A DNA stretch of 64,000 bases from CAUYXS01 sp965248495 (GTDB lineage Bacteria > Chloroflexota > Dehalococcoidia > Lucifugimonadales > Australimonadaceae), in the NCBI GenBank assembly GCA_965248495.1, contig CBDFJL010000003.1:744001-808000 (forward strand), given 5' to 3'. Positions within the stretch are counted from its first letter, which is position 1; every line of letters begins with the position of its first letter. Below are positions 15,298-24,767 of this stretch, piece after piece. The translations under genes were made by a program, and so were the position numbers. A model generated the notes under the pieces. That model saw only the letters and a program-made list of their open reading frames with translations. It made no database searches and was not told where the DNA came from.

Positions 15298-16392
15298 CTA
15301 CGTCTGGGCGGGAATGACGACAGCCGCCTCGGGCTGGATGGTGAGGTGGACGTTGTCGTCCTGGTTGAACTGCTCGCCGGTCGGTGGGGTCCGGACACGG
15401 AGCATGTAACCGCCGACCTCGACCAAGTACTCCATGGAGCTGCCGAGGAACGCACCGGTGTGCACGAGCACCTGGAAGGAGCCGGGACGCGCCTCGTGAG
15501 TGAGCTCGATGCCCTCGGGCCTGATGGCGATGATGACTGCTTCGCCCTCGGATAGGCTCAGGCCGGGAGAGGTCCCGACCAGCCCTCCGAATCCGGCATC
15601 GACCGTGACCAGGTCGCCCTCGACCTTGGTGACCTTGCCATCGAGCACGTTGCCTGCGCCCATGAAGTCGGCCACGTGCTGGTCGCGTGGCGACTGGTAC
15701 ACGTCGCGCGGGCTGCCGACCTGGGCGATAACGCCGGTGTTCATGACCACGATGCGGTCGGAGAGCACGAGCGCCTCGAGGAGGTCGTGGGTGACGTAGA
15801 GCGCCGACAGGCCCTGTCGCTGGAAGAGTTCCTTGAACTCCAGGCGCATGTCCTCACGGAGCTTGGCGTCGAGGTTCGAGAGGGGCTCGTCGAACAGCAG
15901 CAGTTTGGGCTCGCGGACCAGCGCACGAGCGACCGCGACACGCTGCTGCTGACCACCCGACAGCATGGTGGCGCTGCGGTCTGCCAGCTCGGGGATGCGG
16001 ACGGTGTCCAACGCGGCGTGTACGCGGTCAGACATCTCGCTCTTGCTGAACTTCTGTTTGCCGACCTTGAGGGGGTAGGCGACGTTTTCGTATACGGACA
16101 TGTGGGGCCAGATGGCGTAGGACTGGAACACCATGGCGATGGGCCGCGAGTGCGTGGGCACATTGGCCCCGCCGTTGGTCTGGAAGACGGGCGCATCATC
16201 GATGTAGATGTCGCCGCCGTCGGGCTTTTCGAGTCCGGCCACGCACCGCAGCATGGTGGTCTTGCCGCAGCCGCTGGGGCCCAGCAGGGTCACGACCTCT
16301 CGATCGGCCACCTCGAAGCTAACGCCCTTTACGGCCTGAACGTCGCCGTAGTCTGTCTTGTAGATCTTGACGAGTCCGTCAACGTTGAGCAT
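15298..16392 (-). CDS. ABC importer ATP-binding protein (PotA/FbpC type)
   Basis: A 364-residue ATPase of the spermidine/iron/sulfate (CUT1/FbpC-like) group. It has Walker A GPSGCGKTT, signature LSGGQQQR, and Walker B LLLFDEPLSNLDAKLR. A C-terminal TOBE-type regulatory region spans about 235-364. The ATG at 16392 follows GGGGAGGGG. It is divergent from the fused permease gene at 16748, its likely partner. No periplasmic binding protein is adjacent, so the substrate (ferric iron, polyamine or other) cannot be assigned. Confidence 0.92.
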   Translation of the reverse strand: MLNVDGLVKIYKTDYGDVQAVKGVSFEVADREVVTLLGPSGCGKTTMLRCVAGLEKPDGGDIYIDDAPVFQTNGGANVPTHSRPIAMVFQSYAIWPHMSVYENVAYPLKVGKQKFSKSEMSDRVHAALDTVRIPELADRSATMLSGGQQQRVAVARALVREPKLLLFDEPLSNLDAKLREDMRLEFKELFQRQGLSALYVTHDLLEALVLSDRIVVMNTGVIAQVGSPRDVYQSPRDQHVADFMGAGNVLDGKVTKVEGDLVTVDAGFGGLVGTSPGLSLSEGEAVIIAIRPEGIELTHEARPGSFQVLVHTGAFLGSSMEYLVEVGGYMLRVRTPPTGEQFNQDDNVHLTIQPEAAVVIPAQT

Positions 16393-16747
16393 CGCCCCTC
16401 CCCATGGTGCCAGCGGTTACTGGCCCCGGTGTCTGCGTCTGGTCAACCCGCCTGGCTCGGTCTGCCTATCCGCGTCATTCTCCGTATCCGTCACGGAAAC
16501 CGAAACGAAGGCGTGGGCGTCTCTCTGGACGGCACCATCGCCTTCGCCGTGAGCGCCCGCTTTCGTGCAGAGCAGCGTCTTGATACACTAATTCGCCTAC
16601 GCCGTCAAGCGACGGGCGAGAGGCACGGAGCGCACCGTTGCCTGCTGGACCGACGTCTGGACCCAGCCAATGCGGCTGGCGGGCGTACGGACACACGACA
16701 CCGATACGCCCCCCACGAGGGCTGCGGAGTAGGGGAGAGTCGCGGCT
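16393..16747. other. 355-bp divergent intergenic region
   Basis: This gap lies between the divergent ABC ATPase and permease genes and should hold promoters for both. I see no gene, RNA or clear repeat. A weak candidate -10 element (TACACT, around 16584) is present on the plus strand; nothing stronger can be supported. Confidence 0.4.
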
Positions 16748-18481
16748 TTGGCGAGCATCGATCAGCCGATGGTGACAGTCCGGCCAATCCAGGCCCCAGT
16801 CGAGCCGCGGCGCTTTTTGCCGACCGGGCAACGGTCGATCGCGACCCTGGCTGTGGTCGGGCTGACCGTGCTGGTAGCGGTGCCGATGCTCATGCTGATC
16901 TTCGCCGCGGTGCGGGGTCCGGTCGGATCGCTTCCCTTCGAGAGCCAGGCATTCTTCACCACCAGCCACCTCCAAGACGCGGTGACGCAGAACGGCTTGC
17001 CCAGGCTCGCTCGCGATACATTCTTCTACGTGGCGGGTGCCGTCGCCATCTCGTTGGTCTTGGGGTTTACGCTGGCGTGGATCGTGGAGCGGACCGACGT
17101 CCCGTTCCCCAATGTCATCTTCATCCTCGTCCTGGTCCCGTTCCTGATCCCGCAGGGCACGATGACCAGCGCGTGGTTGCAATACATCCTGCCGCGCACG
17201 GGCCAGCTCAACGTCTGGCTCCGGGAGACCCTGAACCTGGGAATCACGAGAGGACCGATCGACCCGTACAACCTTCAGACGATGATCATCTTCCAGGGCC
17301 TGTTGGTGACCCCCATCGTCTTCCTGGTCCTGGCCGCGATCCTCCGGAACCAGAACGGGGGCATGGAGGAGGCAAGCCGGGTGTCAGGCGGGAGCCACTG
17401 GTCGACACTGCGGCGGATAACGGCCCCTCTCCTCTTTCCCGGCGCCTTCACGGCGGCGGTGCTGGCGGTGTGGCTCACCTTGGACTCCACGCTGGTCCCA
17501 TTCCTGCTCGGGGGGGCCGGCAAGGTCTCGCTTTTCAACTTCCGCATCTGGGCCGCGCTCAACAGCGCGGATGGCAGTTTCACCGGCTACGGCCTGGCCT
17601 CTGCGTACGCCTTCCTCGGGATGGCGGTGCTGTTCGTGCTGTTCGCCGGCTACGCGATCACGACACGCCACGCGGCCAAGTACGCGACGATAACGGGCAA
17701 CAGCATGCGCGCCCCGAGGCAGGAGCTCGGCTATTGGTTCCTGCCCGCCGCGGGCTTCGTCCTGGCGTACCTGGCGATCACATGGGGCGTACCGGGATAC
17801 CGCCTGGTCGAAGGGAGCTTGCAGGCTGGGCTATCAGGCTATTGGGCTCAGCTGACAAGCTCTCGGTTCCTCGATGCGCTCTTCAACACCGCTGTGATGT
17901 CCATTGGCAGCGCGACGCTCGGCACCATCGTCATTGTTCTCGTGGCGTGGACGGTGGTGCGCTCCCGGGCAGGGGCTTGGAAGAATGGCCTGGACCTGCT
18001 GGCCACATCGTCGCTGGTCATCCCCGCGGCGCTGGCGGGTGTCGCGTTCTTGATGCTCTTCCTCACGCTCCGCGAGATCCCGCTGTACGGCTCGCTGATC
18101 GGGATGACCTACGCCCTCGCATACCGCGTCGCGATCCCGTACCGAATCGCCAACGCCTCGATGCGGCAGGTGGGCAAGGACATGGATGAGGTGTCGGCGA
18201 CCAGCGGCGCATCGCCCTTCACGACGTTGCGCCGCGTGACGATTCCGATTCTGGCGCCCGCCATATCAATCTCGTGGACGATCTTCTTCGTGTTTGCTGT
18301 GCGGGAGTCGACCCTGATCCGTTACCTCGGGTTCAACGACCCAACGTTCGGTGTCGGACTCGGACGCTTCAGGGGTGGACCGCCGGGGGCCGGCGCTGCG
18401 GGGACCGTGCTCAGCATCCTGTTCATTCTGGGTACGATCCTTCTCGTGCGCCACCTGCTGTTCAGGCGGGCCCGCCTCTAG
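16748..18481 (+). CDS. ABC importer permease, fused two-domain (FbpB/ThiP type)
   Basis: A 577-residue membrane protein holding two permease domains in one chain, as in iron(III) and thiamine importers. Each half carries an EAA loop that docks to the ATPase: EEASRVSGGSHWSTLRRIT (about residue 214) and DEVSATSGASPFTTLRRVT (about 480). Around twelve hydrophobic helices are visible. The start is TTG at 16748 with GGGGAG upstream. Its 3' end overlaps the converging XDH large-subunit gene by 4 bp. Confidence 0.92.
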   Translation: MASIDQPMVTVRPIQAPVEPRRFLPTGQRSIATLAVVGLTVLVAVPMLMLIFAAVRGPVGSLPFESQAFFTTSHLQDAVTQNGLPRLARDTFFYVAGAVAISLVLGFTLAWIVERTDVPFPNVIFILVLVPFLIPQGTMTSAWLQYILPRTGQLNVWLRETLNLGITRGPIDPYNLQTMIIFQGLLVTPIVFLVLAAILRNQNGGMEEASRVSGGSHWSTLRRITAPLLFPGAFTAAVLAVWLTLDSTLVPFLLGGAGKVSLFNFRIWAALNSADGSFTGYGLASAYAFLGMAVLFVLFAGYAITTRHAAKYATITGNSMRAPRQELGYWFLPAAGFVLAYLAITWGVPGYRLVEGSLQAGLSGYWAQLTSSRFLDALFNTAVMSIGSATLGTIVIVLVAWTVVRSRAGAWKNGLDLLATSSLVIPAALAGVAFLMLFLTLREIPLYGSLIGMTYALAYRVAIPYRIANASMRQVGKDMDEVSATSGASPFTTLRRVTIPILAPAISISWTIFFVFAVRESTLIRYLGFNDPTFGVGLGRFRGGPPGAGAAGTVLSILFILGTILLVRHLLFRRARL

Positions 18482-20706
18482 CCGGCATCCCGCAGCGCGC
18501 GGTATACCTTTTCGGCGGTCACCGGCAGGTCCACGATCCGCATGCCGCAGGCGTCGGCGACCGCGTTGGCAATTGCGGCGGCCGTCGGTGCATTGGGGTT
18601 CTCGCCAATGCCCTTGATCCTGTAGGGACCGACGCCGCTGTCGCTCTCCAGCAGCACCGTGCGCAGCTCGGGCATATCGGCCGCCGTCGGGATCTTGTAG
18701 TCGCCGAAGGAGAGCGTCGTCACGCGTCCGTCCTCGATCAGCAGCTCCTCCATCAGCCCATAACCGATGCCATGCTGCACCCCGCCGTTGATCTGGCCCT
18801 GGTGGCCCAGCGGATTGATGACCCGCCCGGTGTCGTGAGCGGTCGTGAGCCTGAGCAGCTTGACCTCGCCCGTCTCAGCGTCCACCGAGACCTCGGCTAT
18901 CTGACAGGTGAAGCCGACGATGGGCGATGGCGCCGTGTCCTGGACGTGCGCGGTGCCGGTAATGGGCGCGCCGGTGCGCTCGATCAGCGGGGCCCACGGC
19001 TGCGACTCGGCCGTGTCCGCGCGAACGACGGCGTCGCCCTCGATGCTCAGGCGTTCGATAGGCCAGCCCAGCAGCTCAGCGGCCAGCGCACAGACGCTAC
19101 GCTTCGCGTCCTCGGCTGCCTCGAAGGCGGCCTGGGTGCCGACCCGCGTGACGCGGCTGCCGCCAACGCCGGAGTCGAACGGCACCGTGTCGGTGTCCCA
19201 AACGCGGTAGCCGACTCGATCGGAAGGCAAGCCAAGCTGGTCGGCGACCACCTGTTGCAGCGTCGTGTAGCTGCCGCTGCCCTGCTCGTAGATTGTTGTC
19301 GATACGACAACGGAGCCGTCGCCTCCCAGCGTGACCCACGCGTAGGTCTCGCCGCCACCTGGCGCACGGTCCCCGAGGGCGACACCGCGGCCGACATTGG
19401 CCGGCTTCGGGTCGCGGTATCCCGCCGTTTCGCCTGCCGCGTCCAGCGTCTCAACTCCGTGCAGCTCCTCCAGCAGGCGCCCCACCGGCGTCTCGTCGCC
19501 GTCGACGATCAGGTTCTGGCGGCGGAAGTCGAAGGGGTCCACGCCGATCGCCCGGGCCACGCAGTCCATCTGCGACTCGACGGCGAAGATGGACTGCGGC
19601 TCGCCTGGCCCGCGCATGTGGCCGCAAGGCACGTTGTTGGTGTAGACCATCGACGCGGTGATACGGGAGCTATCCATGCGGTACGGGCCAGCGGCGCCGG
19701 CCGCGCCCGGCAGGAAACCCAGCGGCTTGAAGCCCGCGTAGCCGCCGCTGTCGAAGATGACGTCGGCGGTGTGCGCCGTAACGCTCCCGTCGCGCCGAAC
19801 GCCGGTCCGCATCTTCACGATCGAGGGGTGGCGCGGGTTCGCGGCCATGAACTCCTCGAGGTAGTCGAAGACCATCCGGACCGGCCGTCCGGAGGCCTTG
19901 GCCAGGAAGTAGGTCAGCGGGATGTTCATCGGGGAGCCCTTGCCCCCGAAGTCGCCGCCGATGGTCACGGGGTTGAGGACCACCTGCTCGGGTGGGAGAC
20001 CAATGGCGTGGGCGATCTGCGCCTTGGCGCTGTACGGCGCCTTCGCCGGTGCCCAGACCTGCGCGCGGCCATCGGCGTCGATGTCGACCAGGCAGCAGTG
20101 TGGCTCCATGTAGGCCTGGTGGACCGTCGGGGTGGTGAACGTGTTCTCCACGATCACCTCAGCCGCGGCGAAGCCGGCCTCGACGTCTCCCTTTCCCCAG
20201 CTGGTCTCGTGGAACACGTTCGATGGCGCATCGAGCGGGGTTGGAAGACCGGGGTAGCTGACCACGCCGGGGTGGAGGAGGACCGCGTCGGGGGACATGG
20301 CGGAGACCGGGTCGAGGACGGTTGGCAGCTCCTCGTACTCGACGTCGATCAGGTCCAGCGCATGTTGAGCGACGTCCTCGTCGTCTGCCGCCACGGCCGC
20401 CACCTGCTCGCCGACGAAGCGCACGACGCCGCGCGCCAGCACCGGCACGTCGACGATGCGCCGCCCGTAGGTCGCCTCGCCGAGGTCGGCCCCTGTCAGC
20501 ACGGCGTGGACGCCAGGCAGAGCGGCAGCCCTGGACGTATCGATGGCGACGATGCGCGCGTGAGGGAGGGGGCTGCGGAGCGTCTTGCCCCACAGCGTCC
20601 CCGGCAGCCGGACGTCTGAGGTGTACTGTGCGGCGCCGGTGACCTTCTCGACGCCGTCCACGCGGGGCGTGGGGGTGCCGATGGTCTCGGGAGCTTGGGT
20701 GCTCAT
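18478..20706 (-). CDS. Xanthine dehydrogenase-family molybdopterin-binding large subunit
   Basis: A 742-residue molybdenum hydroxylase large subunit. It has the family opening (RVDGVEKVTGAAQYTSDV), the molybdopterin-binding GGDFGGKG loop and the C-terminal GxGE segment (KGIGENPNAPTAAAIANAV) with the conserved Glu. The active-site loop reads NVPCGHMRGPG and lacks the CSFR motif of form I CO dehydrogenase, so a hydroxylase of an N-heterocycle, aldehyde or similar is more likely. ATG at 20706 has GGGAGG upstream. It is divergent from the small and medium subunit genes, with 82 bp between them. Confidence 0.92.
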   Translation of the reverse strand: MSTQAPETIGTPTPRVDGVEKVTGAAQYTSDVRLPGTLWGKTLRSPLPHARIVAIDTSRAAALPGVHAVLTGADLGEATYGRRIVDVPVLARGVVRFVGEQVAAVAADDEDVAQHALDLIDVEYEELPTVLDPVSAMSPDAVLLHPGVVSYPGLPTPLDAPSNVFHETSWGKGDVEAGFAAAEVIVENTFTTPTVHQAYMEPHCCLVDIDADGRAQVWAPAKAPYSAKAQIAHAIGLPPEQVVLNPVTIGGDFGGKGSPMNIPLTYFLAKASGRPVRMVFDYLEEFMAANPRHPSIVKMRTGVRRDGSVTAHTADVIFDSGGYAGFKPLGFLPGAAGAAGPYRMDSSRITASMVYTNNVPCGHMRGPGEPQSIFAVESQMDCVARAIGVDPFDFRRQNLIVDGDETPVGRLLEELHGVETLDAAGETAGYRDPKPANVGRGVALGDRAPGGGETYAWVTLGGDGSVVVSTTIYEQGSGSYTTLQQVVADQLGLPSDRVGYRVWDTDTVPFDSGVGGSRVTRVGTQAAFEAAEDAKRSVCALAAELLGWPIERLSIEGDAVVRADTAESQPWAPLIERTGAPITGTAHVQDTAPSPIVGFTCQIAEVSVDAETGEVKLLRLTTAHDTGRVINPLGHQGQINGGVQHGIGYGLMEELLIEDGRVTTLSFGDYKIPTAADMPELRTVLLESDSGVGPYRIKGIGENPNAPTAAAIANAVADACGMRIVDLPVTAEKVYRALRDAG

Positions 20707-20788
20707 CGTGGGGCCTCCCGTGGTCCGGTCTGGCCTCGCATGGCCAGGTGCGGTAGCATGCGGCGCCGCGAGCATAGCAGAGTCCTCC

Positions 20789-21268
20789 ATGGCATCAGCA
20801 CCACCAACCATCCAACTCAAGCTGACCATCAACGGCCAGGCGCACGAGGCCGACGTGCCGTCGTATCGGACCCTCGTCGACCTGCTCCGCTACGACCTCG
20901 GACTCACCGGCACCAAGGAGACCTGTGGTGTCGGTGTGTGCGGCGCCTGCACGGTGATCATGGACGGCGCGATGGTCGCATCGTGCATCACGCTGGCCGC
21001 GAGGGCCGACGGCGCGGTTATCGAGACCATCGAAGGCGTCGCCACGGACGGCAGGCTGCACCCCGTCCAGCAGGCCTTCATTCGCTACGGCGGCTTCCAG
21101 TGCGGCGCATGCACGCCGGGCCAGATCATGGCTGCGAAGTCCCTGTTGGACCAGAACCCGCACCCGACCGAGGCGGAGGTCCGCCAGTGGATGATGGGGA
21201 ACCTTTGCCGCTGTACCGGCTACTACCAGATCGTCGAAGCCATCACCAAGGCGATGGCGGACGAATAG
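20789..21268 (+). CDS. (2Fe-2S)-binding small subunit of XDH-family hydroxylase
   Basis: A 159-residue iron-sulfur subunit. The plant-type [2Fe-2S] cluster uses Cys46, Cys51, Cys54 and Cys66 (CGVGVCGAC). The second all-helical cluster uses Cys105, Cys108, Cys140 and Cys142 (CGAC and CRC). It carries electrons from the molybdenum centre to the FAD subunit. The ATG at 20789 matches the usual family start; in-frame upstream codons overlap the divergent gene and are not believed. It is followed after 1 bp by the FAD subunit gene. Confidence 0.95.
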   Translation: MASAPPTIQLKLTINGQAHEADVPSYRTLVDLLRYDLGLTGTKETCGVGVCGACTVIMDGAMVASCITLAARADGAVIETIEGVATDGRLHPVQQAFIRYGGFQCGACTPGQIMAAKSLLDQNPHPTEAEVRQWMMGNLCRCTGYYQIVEAITKAMADE

Positions 21269-21269
21269 C

Positions 21270-22133
21270 TTGGACGCGTTCCACTTCCACGCGCCGGAGA
21301 CGCTGGCCGCCGCCGCCGCGCTCTTGAGCGAGCATGGCGAAGCTGCCCGGCCAATGGCCGGCGGCACGGCATTGACGCTCATGATGAAGCAGTCGCTGGT
21401 GCATCCCGAGCATCTGGTGAGTCTGCACCGCGTCGCGGAGGCGCGAGGCATCGCGCTGGACGGCAACGTGCTGCGCATCGGTGCGTTGGTGACGCAACGC
21501 GAGGTCGAGCTGTCGCCGCTGGTGCGCGAGCACGCGGCACTGCTGGCCGACACGTACGGTCGAGTTGGCACCGTGCGCATACGCAACGTGGGGACGGTCG
21601 GTGGTGGGCTGGCGCATGCTGACCCCGCCCAGGACCCGCAGCCCGCGCTGCTGGCCTTGGATGCGCAGGTCAGACTGGTGTCGGCGGCAGGCGAGCGTGT
21701 CGTTCCCATGACCGACTTTTGCGTCGACTACTACGAAACGGCGCTCGCTCCCGGCGAGCTGGTAGCGGAGCTCTTGGTGCCGGCGACCCCTCGCTTCGGC
21801 AAGGGTGTCTACCTCAAGTACCTGCCGCGAACGCAGGATGACTACGCAACGGTGGCGGTGGCTGCGCTGGGCACGGTGGCCAACGGCCGGGTGGACGCGG
21901 TGCGCGTGGGCCTTGGTGCCGTCGCTCCCACGCCTCTGCGTGCGAGGGCGGTGGAGGAGGCGTTGATCGGCGGCCCAGCGAGTGCCGGCGCGGTACACGA
22001 GGCCGCGGACCGCGTCGCAGACCTGGTCGACCCACTGGACGATGCCCGGGGCTCCGCCGGTTACAAGCGGGATATGGCCGTGGTCTTCACCCGGCGCGCG
22101 CTCGAGCGTGTGCTCGGCCTCCCCGGCGCATGA
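21270..22133 (+). CDS. FAD-binding medium subunit of XDH-family hydroxylase
   Basis: A 287-residue CoxM/XdhB-like flavoprotein subunit. The FAD-binding motifs are ARPMAGGTAL (about residues 29-38) and NVGTVGGGLAHADPAQDP (about 109-126); the C-terminal CO_deh_flav_C domain begins near residue 180. It accepts electrons from the 2Fe-2S subunit. The start is TTG at 21270, 1 bp after the small-subunit stop. Its stop overlaps the CoxG-like gene by 4 bp. Confidence 0.93.
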   Translation: MDAFHFHAPETLAAAAALLSEHGEAARPMAGGTALTLMMKQSLVHPEHLVSLHRVAEARGIALDGNVLRIGALVTQREVELSPLVREHAALLADTYGRVGTVRIRNVGTVGGGLAHADPAQDPQPALLALDAQVRLVSAAGERVVPMTDFCVDYYETALAPGELVAELLVPATPRFGKGVYLKYLPRTQDDYATVAVAALGTVANGRVDAVRVGLGAVAPTPLRARAVEEALIGGPASAGAVHEAADRVADLVDPLDDARGSAGYKRDMAVVFTRRALERVLGLPGA

Positions 22134-22573
22134 AGCTCGCGAGCAAGGTCGTCGTCCCGCGCTCCAAGGCAGCTGTCGACACGGCACTGGGTGACATCCC
22201 ACGAGTGGCCCGCCTCATCCCAGGAGTCGAGGAGGTCCGCGAGACGCCCGACGGCTCGTTCGAGGGAACGCTGAAGGTCCGCGTCGGCCCCATTGGCCTC
22301 AGCCTGGAAGGGACGGTCGACGTCGAACAAGATGCGGCCGCCGGACGTTGGGCGATGCGCGCGCGGGCGCAGGACCGCCGAATGGGCGGCGGCGTCTCCG
22401 CCACCATCGACGTGCACGTCAGCGCATTGACACCCGACACCACCGAGCTGGACATCACGGGCGACGTACAGCTGATGGGACGCCTTGGTGAGCTTGGCCA
22501 ACCCCTGATCAAGCGCAAGGCGTCTGATCTGATCGAGGGTTTCGCCGCAAACCTTCGCGAGCACCTTGCGTAG
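22130..22573 (+). CDS. CoxG-like SRPBCC-fold protein
   Basis: A 147-residue protein of the CO dehydrogenase subunit G (CoxG)/SRPBCC family. The pattern IPRVARLIPGVEEV and GTLKVRVGPIGLSLEG near the N-terminus is typical. In CO dehydrogenase clusters CoxG helps anchor or mature the enzyme at the membrane; here, with a non-CODH hydroxylase, a similar maturation or docking role is inferred. It overlaps the FAD-subunit gene by 4 bp (ATGA). Confidence 0.88.
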   Translation: MKLASKVVVPRSKAAVDTALGDIPRVARLIPGVEEVRETPDGSFEGTLKVRVGPIGLSLEGTVDVEQDAAAGRWAMRARAQDRRMGGGVSATIDVHVSALTPDTTELDITGDVQLMGRLGELGQPLIKRKASDLIEGFAANLREHLA

Positions 22574-22592
22574 CGACGCCCCGAGCCGCGCC

Positions 22593-23264
22593 ATGCGTGC
22601 GTACCCCAGCGAGAGAGCCCGCCGCAGGGCCGCATGGCTTGCCGCCGCCGGCGCGGCGTGGGCGCTCGTCCTCACGGTCCCCTTCGCGACGGCCTGGCAC
22701 GCGGCCGGGTATTCCGATACGACGCCGTCGTGGGCACCGAGACTGCGGGACGCACTGGACCCGCTCCTCTCATTCGGGGACCCGCGCGACGTCTACAACG
22801 CCTACGGGCGCGCATTCTTTCCAGCGTTCGCCCTGGCGCTGCCGGCTGTCTATTTGCTGCGACGGCTCAGGCCGCTGAAACTCGGCCTGGTGGAGGGGCA
22901 GGCGTTCTGGACGCTGCGCCAGGGAATGTGGATGGCGCTGGGCGGGACCATCGTGGACTTCTGGGGCGAGTTCGCAGACCTGCGCTTCGTGGCCGGAGCT
23001 GGCTTCTTCGTCGAGACGGTCGGGCTGCTGGGCATGCTGCTCGCGTCCGTCCTGCTCGGGCTCTCAGCCCTGCGTGGGCGCTGGCTGCCTCGGCCCGCGG
23101 CCGCGACCCTCATGATGGCGGGGCCACTGGGTGTCGGGGTCACGCTTTGGCCACTGCAACACGTGCCATCTGGGCCGACGCTCGGCCTCGCGCTGGCGTG
23201 GGCCGTGTTCGCCGTCACGCTGGTGCGCCATGCGGAGCCGGTCGAGGCCGGGAGGCCTAGCTAA
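22593..23264 (+). CDS. Hypothetical integral membrane protein
   Basis: About 223 residues, not recognised. It has a basic N-terminus (ERARRRAA) followed by five hydrophobic segments (about residues 14-34, 75-92, 125-150, 165-182 and 190-208), so it is an inner-membrane protein. It follows the CoxG-like gene closely and may belong to the XDH operon. The ATG at 22593 was used; a TTG at 22566 overlapping the CoxG stop is an alternative. Its 3' end overlaps the converging Rieske gene by 4 bp. Confidence 0.6.
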   Translation: MRAYPSERARRRAAWLAAAGAAWALVLTVPFATAWHAAGYSDTTPSWAPRLRDALDPLLSFGDPRDVYNAYGRAFFPAFALALPAVYLLRRLRPLKLGLVEGQAFWTLRQGMWMALGGTIVDFWGEFADLRFVAGAGFFVETVGLLGMLLASVLLGLSALRGRWLPRPAAATLMMAGPLGVGVTLWPLQHVPSGPTLGLALAWAVFAVTLVRHAEPVEAGRPS

Positions 23265-24655
23265 GCCCCAGCTCCGCCCGCGGCCGCACCTTCGGCCTCT
23301 ACGCGATTGTCGGGCGCGATGCTCTCGTCCGGGCCGGCGGACGCCGCCGCCTGCCACTCCGCACCGGTCCGCTTGGGCGGGGCCTTGAGGGTGCCGTGGG
23401 CGCCACCGAGGCGCCGGAAGTCTCGCGAGCGCCGTGCGAGGTGGCGCCGGAAGTAGATCACGCCCGTGTCCAGCGGACCGAGCTTCTGGGGGAGGTCGAA
23501 GCGCAGCCGGTCGCGCATGAAGACGACCAGGTCCTCCCACTCGTTGGTGCGGACGATGATGGTGGGCTTGCGCCAGAAGTAGTACCAGAGGTTCTTGTAC
23601 AGGCGTCCGAGCACGGTCTTGGGCCTGCGGCCCAGCGTGAACGTCCACGTCCGGGTCAGGTCGGCGTTGATGGGGACCATCCAGCGCATGTGCAGGCTCT
23701 GCGTCTCGCTGCCAGACCCGGTGCGGATGATGGAGGGGAGCTGCGCGGCGTGGGGGAAGGGTGGCACCCCCATGAGGCTCTGGCCGTTACCTCCGGTGCC
23801 GCCCGTGGTGCGCTGCCTCGGGCTCAACCGTCGCCACCACTGCGTCGGTGGCCAGACGGCGCCGACGCCGGGGTGCAGCGCATGTCCGGTGTGCGGGTCG
23901 GCCGGGTGCAGCGTCACGAAGTTGTCACCCTCCGTGCCGACACGGATGCCTCCGTAGTAGGCCACCTTGGGGCGGAAGAACCCCCAGTCCTTGCCGAGGA
24001 GGACATGGAACTTGAACCTGGTGCCGCCCAGCCGGCCAACCTGCATTCGGTGGAGGTAGGCTTCGTGGAAGTCGATTCCCTGGTTCATCGGCTCGGTCCA
24101 GTTGGTCTCCCAGACCCTGGCGCGGACGTACATGCCATTGCGGGGGTCGGCCATCTCGACGGGCAGGTCTTCCTCCAGCGGCACAGGGTTCGTCTCGCCC
24201 ATCCAGACGAAGACGATGCCCTCGAACTCTTGCGTGGGGAACCGGCGGGTCTTCATCTTGGCGACGACCGGTGACTCCGGCGAGTCGATGAGGCCGGCGA
24301 CGCACTGGCCGGTGGCATCGAAGGTGTAGCCGTGGTAGGGGCAGGTGATGGTCCCCGGGAACTCGCTCACGCCGAGGGAGAGCCGTGCGTTCCGGTGAGG
24401 GCACCAGTCGGTGAGTGCGGCGATGCTGCCGTCCTGTGCTCGGAAGAAGACGATGTCCTCGTTCAGCATCGTGACCATCTTGGGCCTGCGCTTGCCGATC
24501 TCCTTGGCCCATAGGCCCGGGTACCAGTACTCCCGAAAGCCGACCTTGGGCACGTAGTCGAAGGGGCCGATCTGGGAGGCGCCCCAAGCCTCCTGGGTCG
24601 TCTCGTCGGCATTGTCTACCCCCTGGGGGCTCCGGCCTGCGTTACGCTGCGTCAT
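23261..24655 (-). CDS. Second Rieske non-heme iron oxygenase, alpha subunit
   Basis: A 464-residue protein of the ring-hydroxylating oxygenase alpha family. Rieske ligands are Cys85/His87 (CPHRN) and Cys105/His108 (CPYHGY). The catalytic domain probably binds iron through GIDFHEAYLHRMQ (about residues 192-204). It is related to the oxygenase at 12485-13747 (shared NARLSLG, YWYP and VPLEED-like segments) but carries an extra Gly/Arg-rich insertion near residue 280 and a longer C-terminus. ATG at 24655 has GAGG upstream. No ferredoxin or reductase gene is adjacent. Confidence 0.9.
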   Translation of the reverse strand: MTQRNAGRSPQGVDNADETTQEAWGASQIGPFDYVPKVGFREYWYPGLWAKEIGKRRPKMVTMLNEDIVFFRAQDGSIAALTDWCPHRNARLSLGVSEFPGTITCPYHGYTFDATGQCVAGLIDSPESPVVAKMKTRRFPTQEFEGIVFVWMGETNPVPLEEDLPVEMADPRNGMYVRARVWETNWTEPMNQGIDFHEAYLHRMQVGRLGGTRFKFHVLLGKDWGFFRPKVAYYGGIRVGTEGDNFVTLHPADPHTGHALHPGVGAVWPPTQWWRRLSPRQRTTGGTGGNGQSLMGVPPFPHAAQLPSIIRTGSGSETQSLHMRWMVPINADLTRTWTFTLGRRPKTVLGRLYKNLWYYFWRKPTIIVRTNEWEDLVVFMRDRLRFDLPQKLGPLDTGVIYFRRHLARRSRDFRRLGGAHGTLKAPPKRTGAEWQAAASAGPDESIAPDNRVEAEGAAAGGAGA

Positions 24656-24767
24656 TGCGCTCTACCTCACGGGGGACGGACTGGTGACCAAATCGTAGTG
24701 GAGGTCTAACGGGTAGTCAATTATCGGCGCTCGGTGGGTGGCGTCGCAGCGAGTTTCGCCGCCAGCG

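Noticed and set aside
15676..18189. Long plus-strand open frame (837 codons) across the ABC ATPase and permease genes
   Set aside because: It is antisense to the ATPase and out of frame with the permease, both of which have clear motifs. Long spurious frames are expected in GC-rich coding DNA. Its translation is Arg/His/Gly rich with no domain.
18274..20619. Long plus-strand open frame (781 codons) opposite the XDH large subunit
   Set aside because: Antisense shadow of a well-conserved molybdenum hydroxylase gene; low-complexity translation and no ribosome binding site.
18478..22573. CO dehydrogenase (coxMSL) assignment for the XDH-family cluster
   Set aside because: The large subunit lacks the CSFR active-site motif of form I CO dehydrogenase, so only the family, not CO oxidation, is supported.
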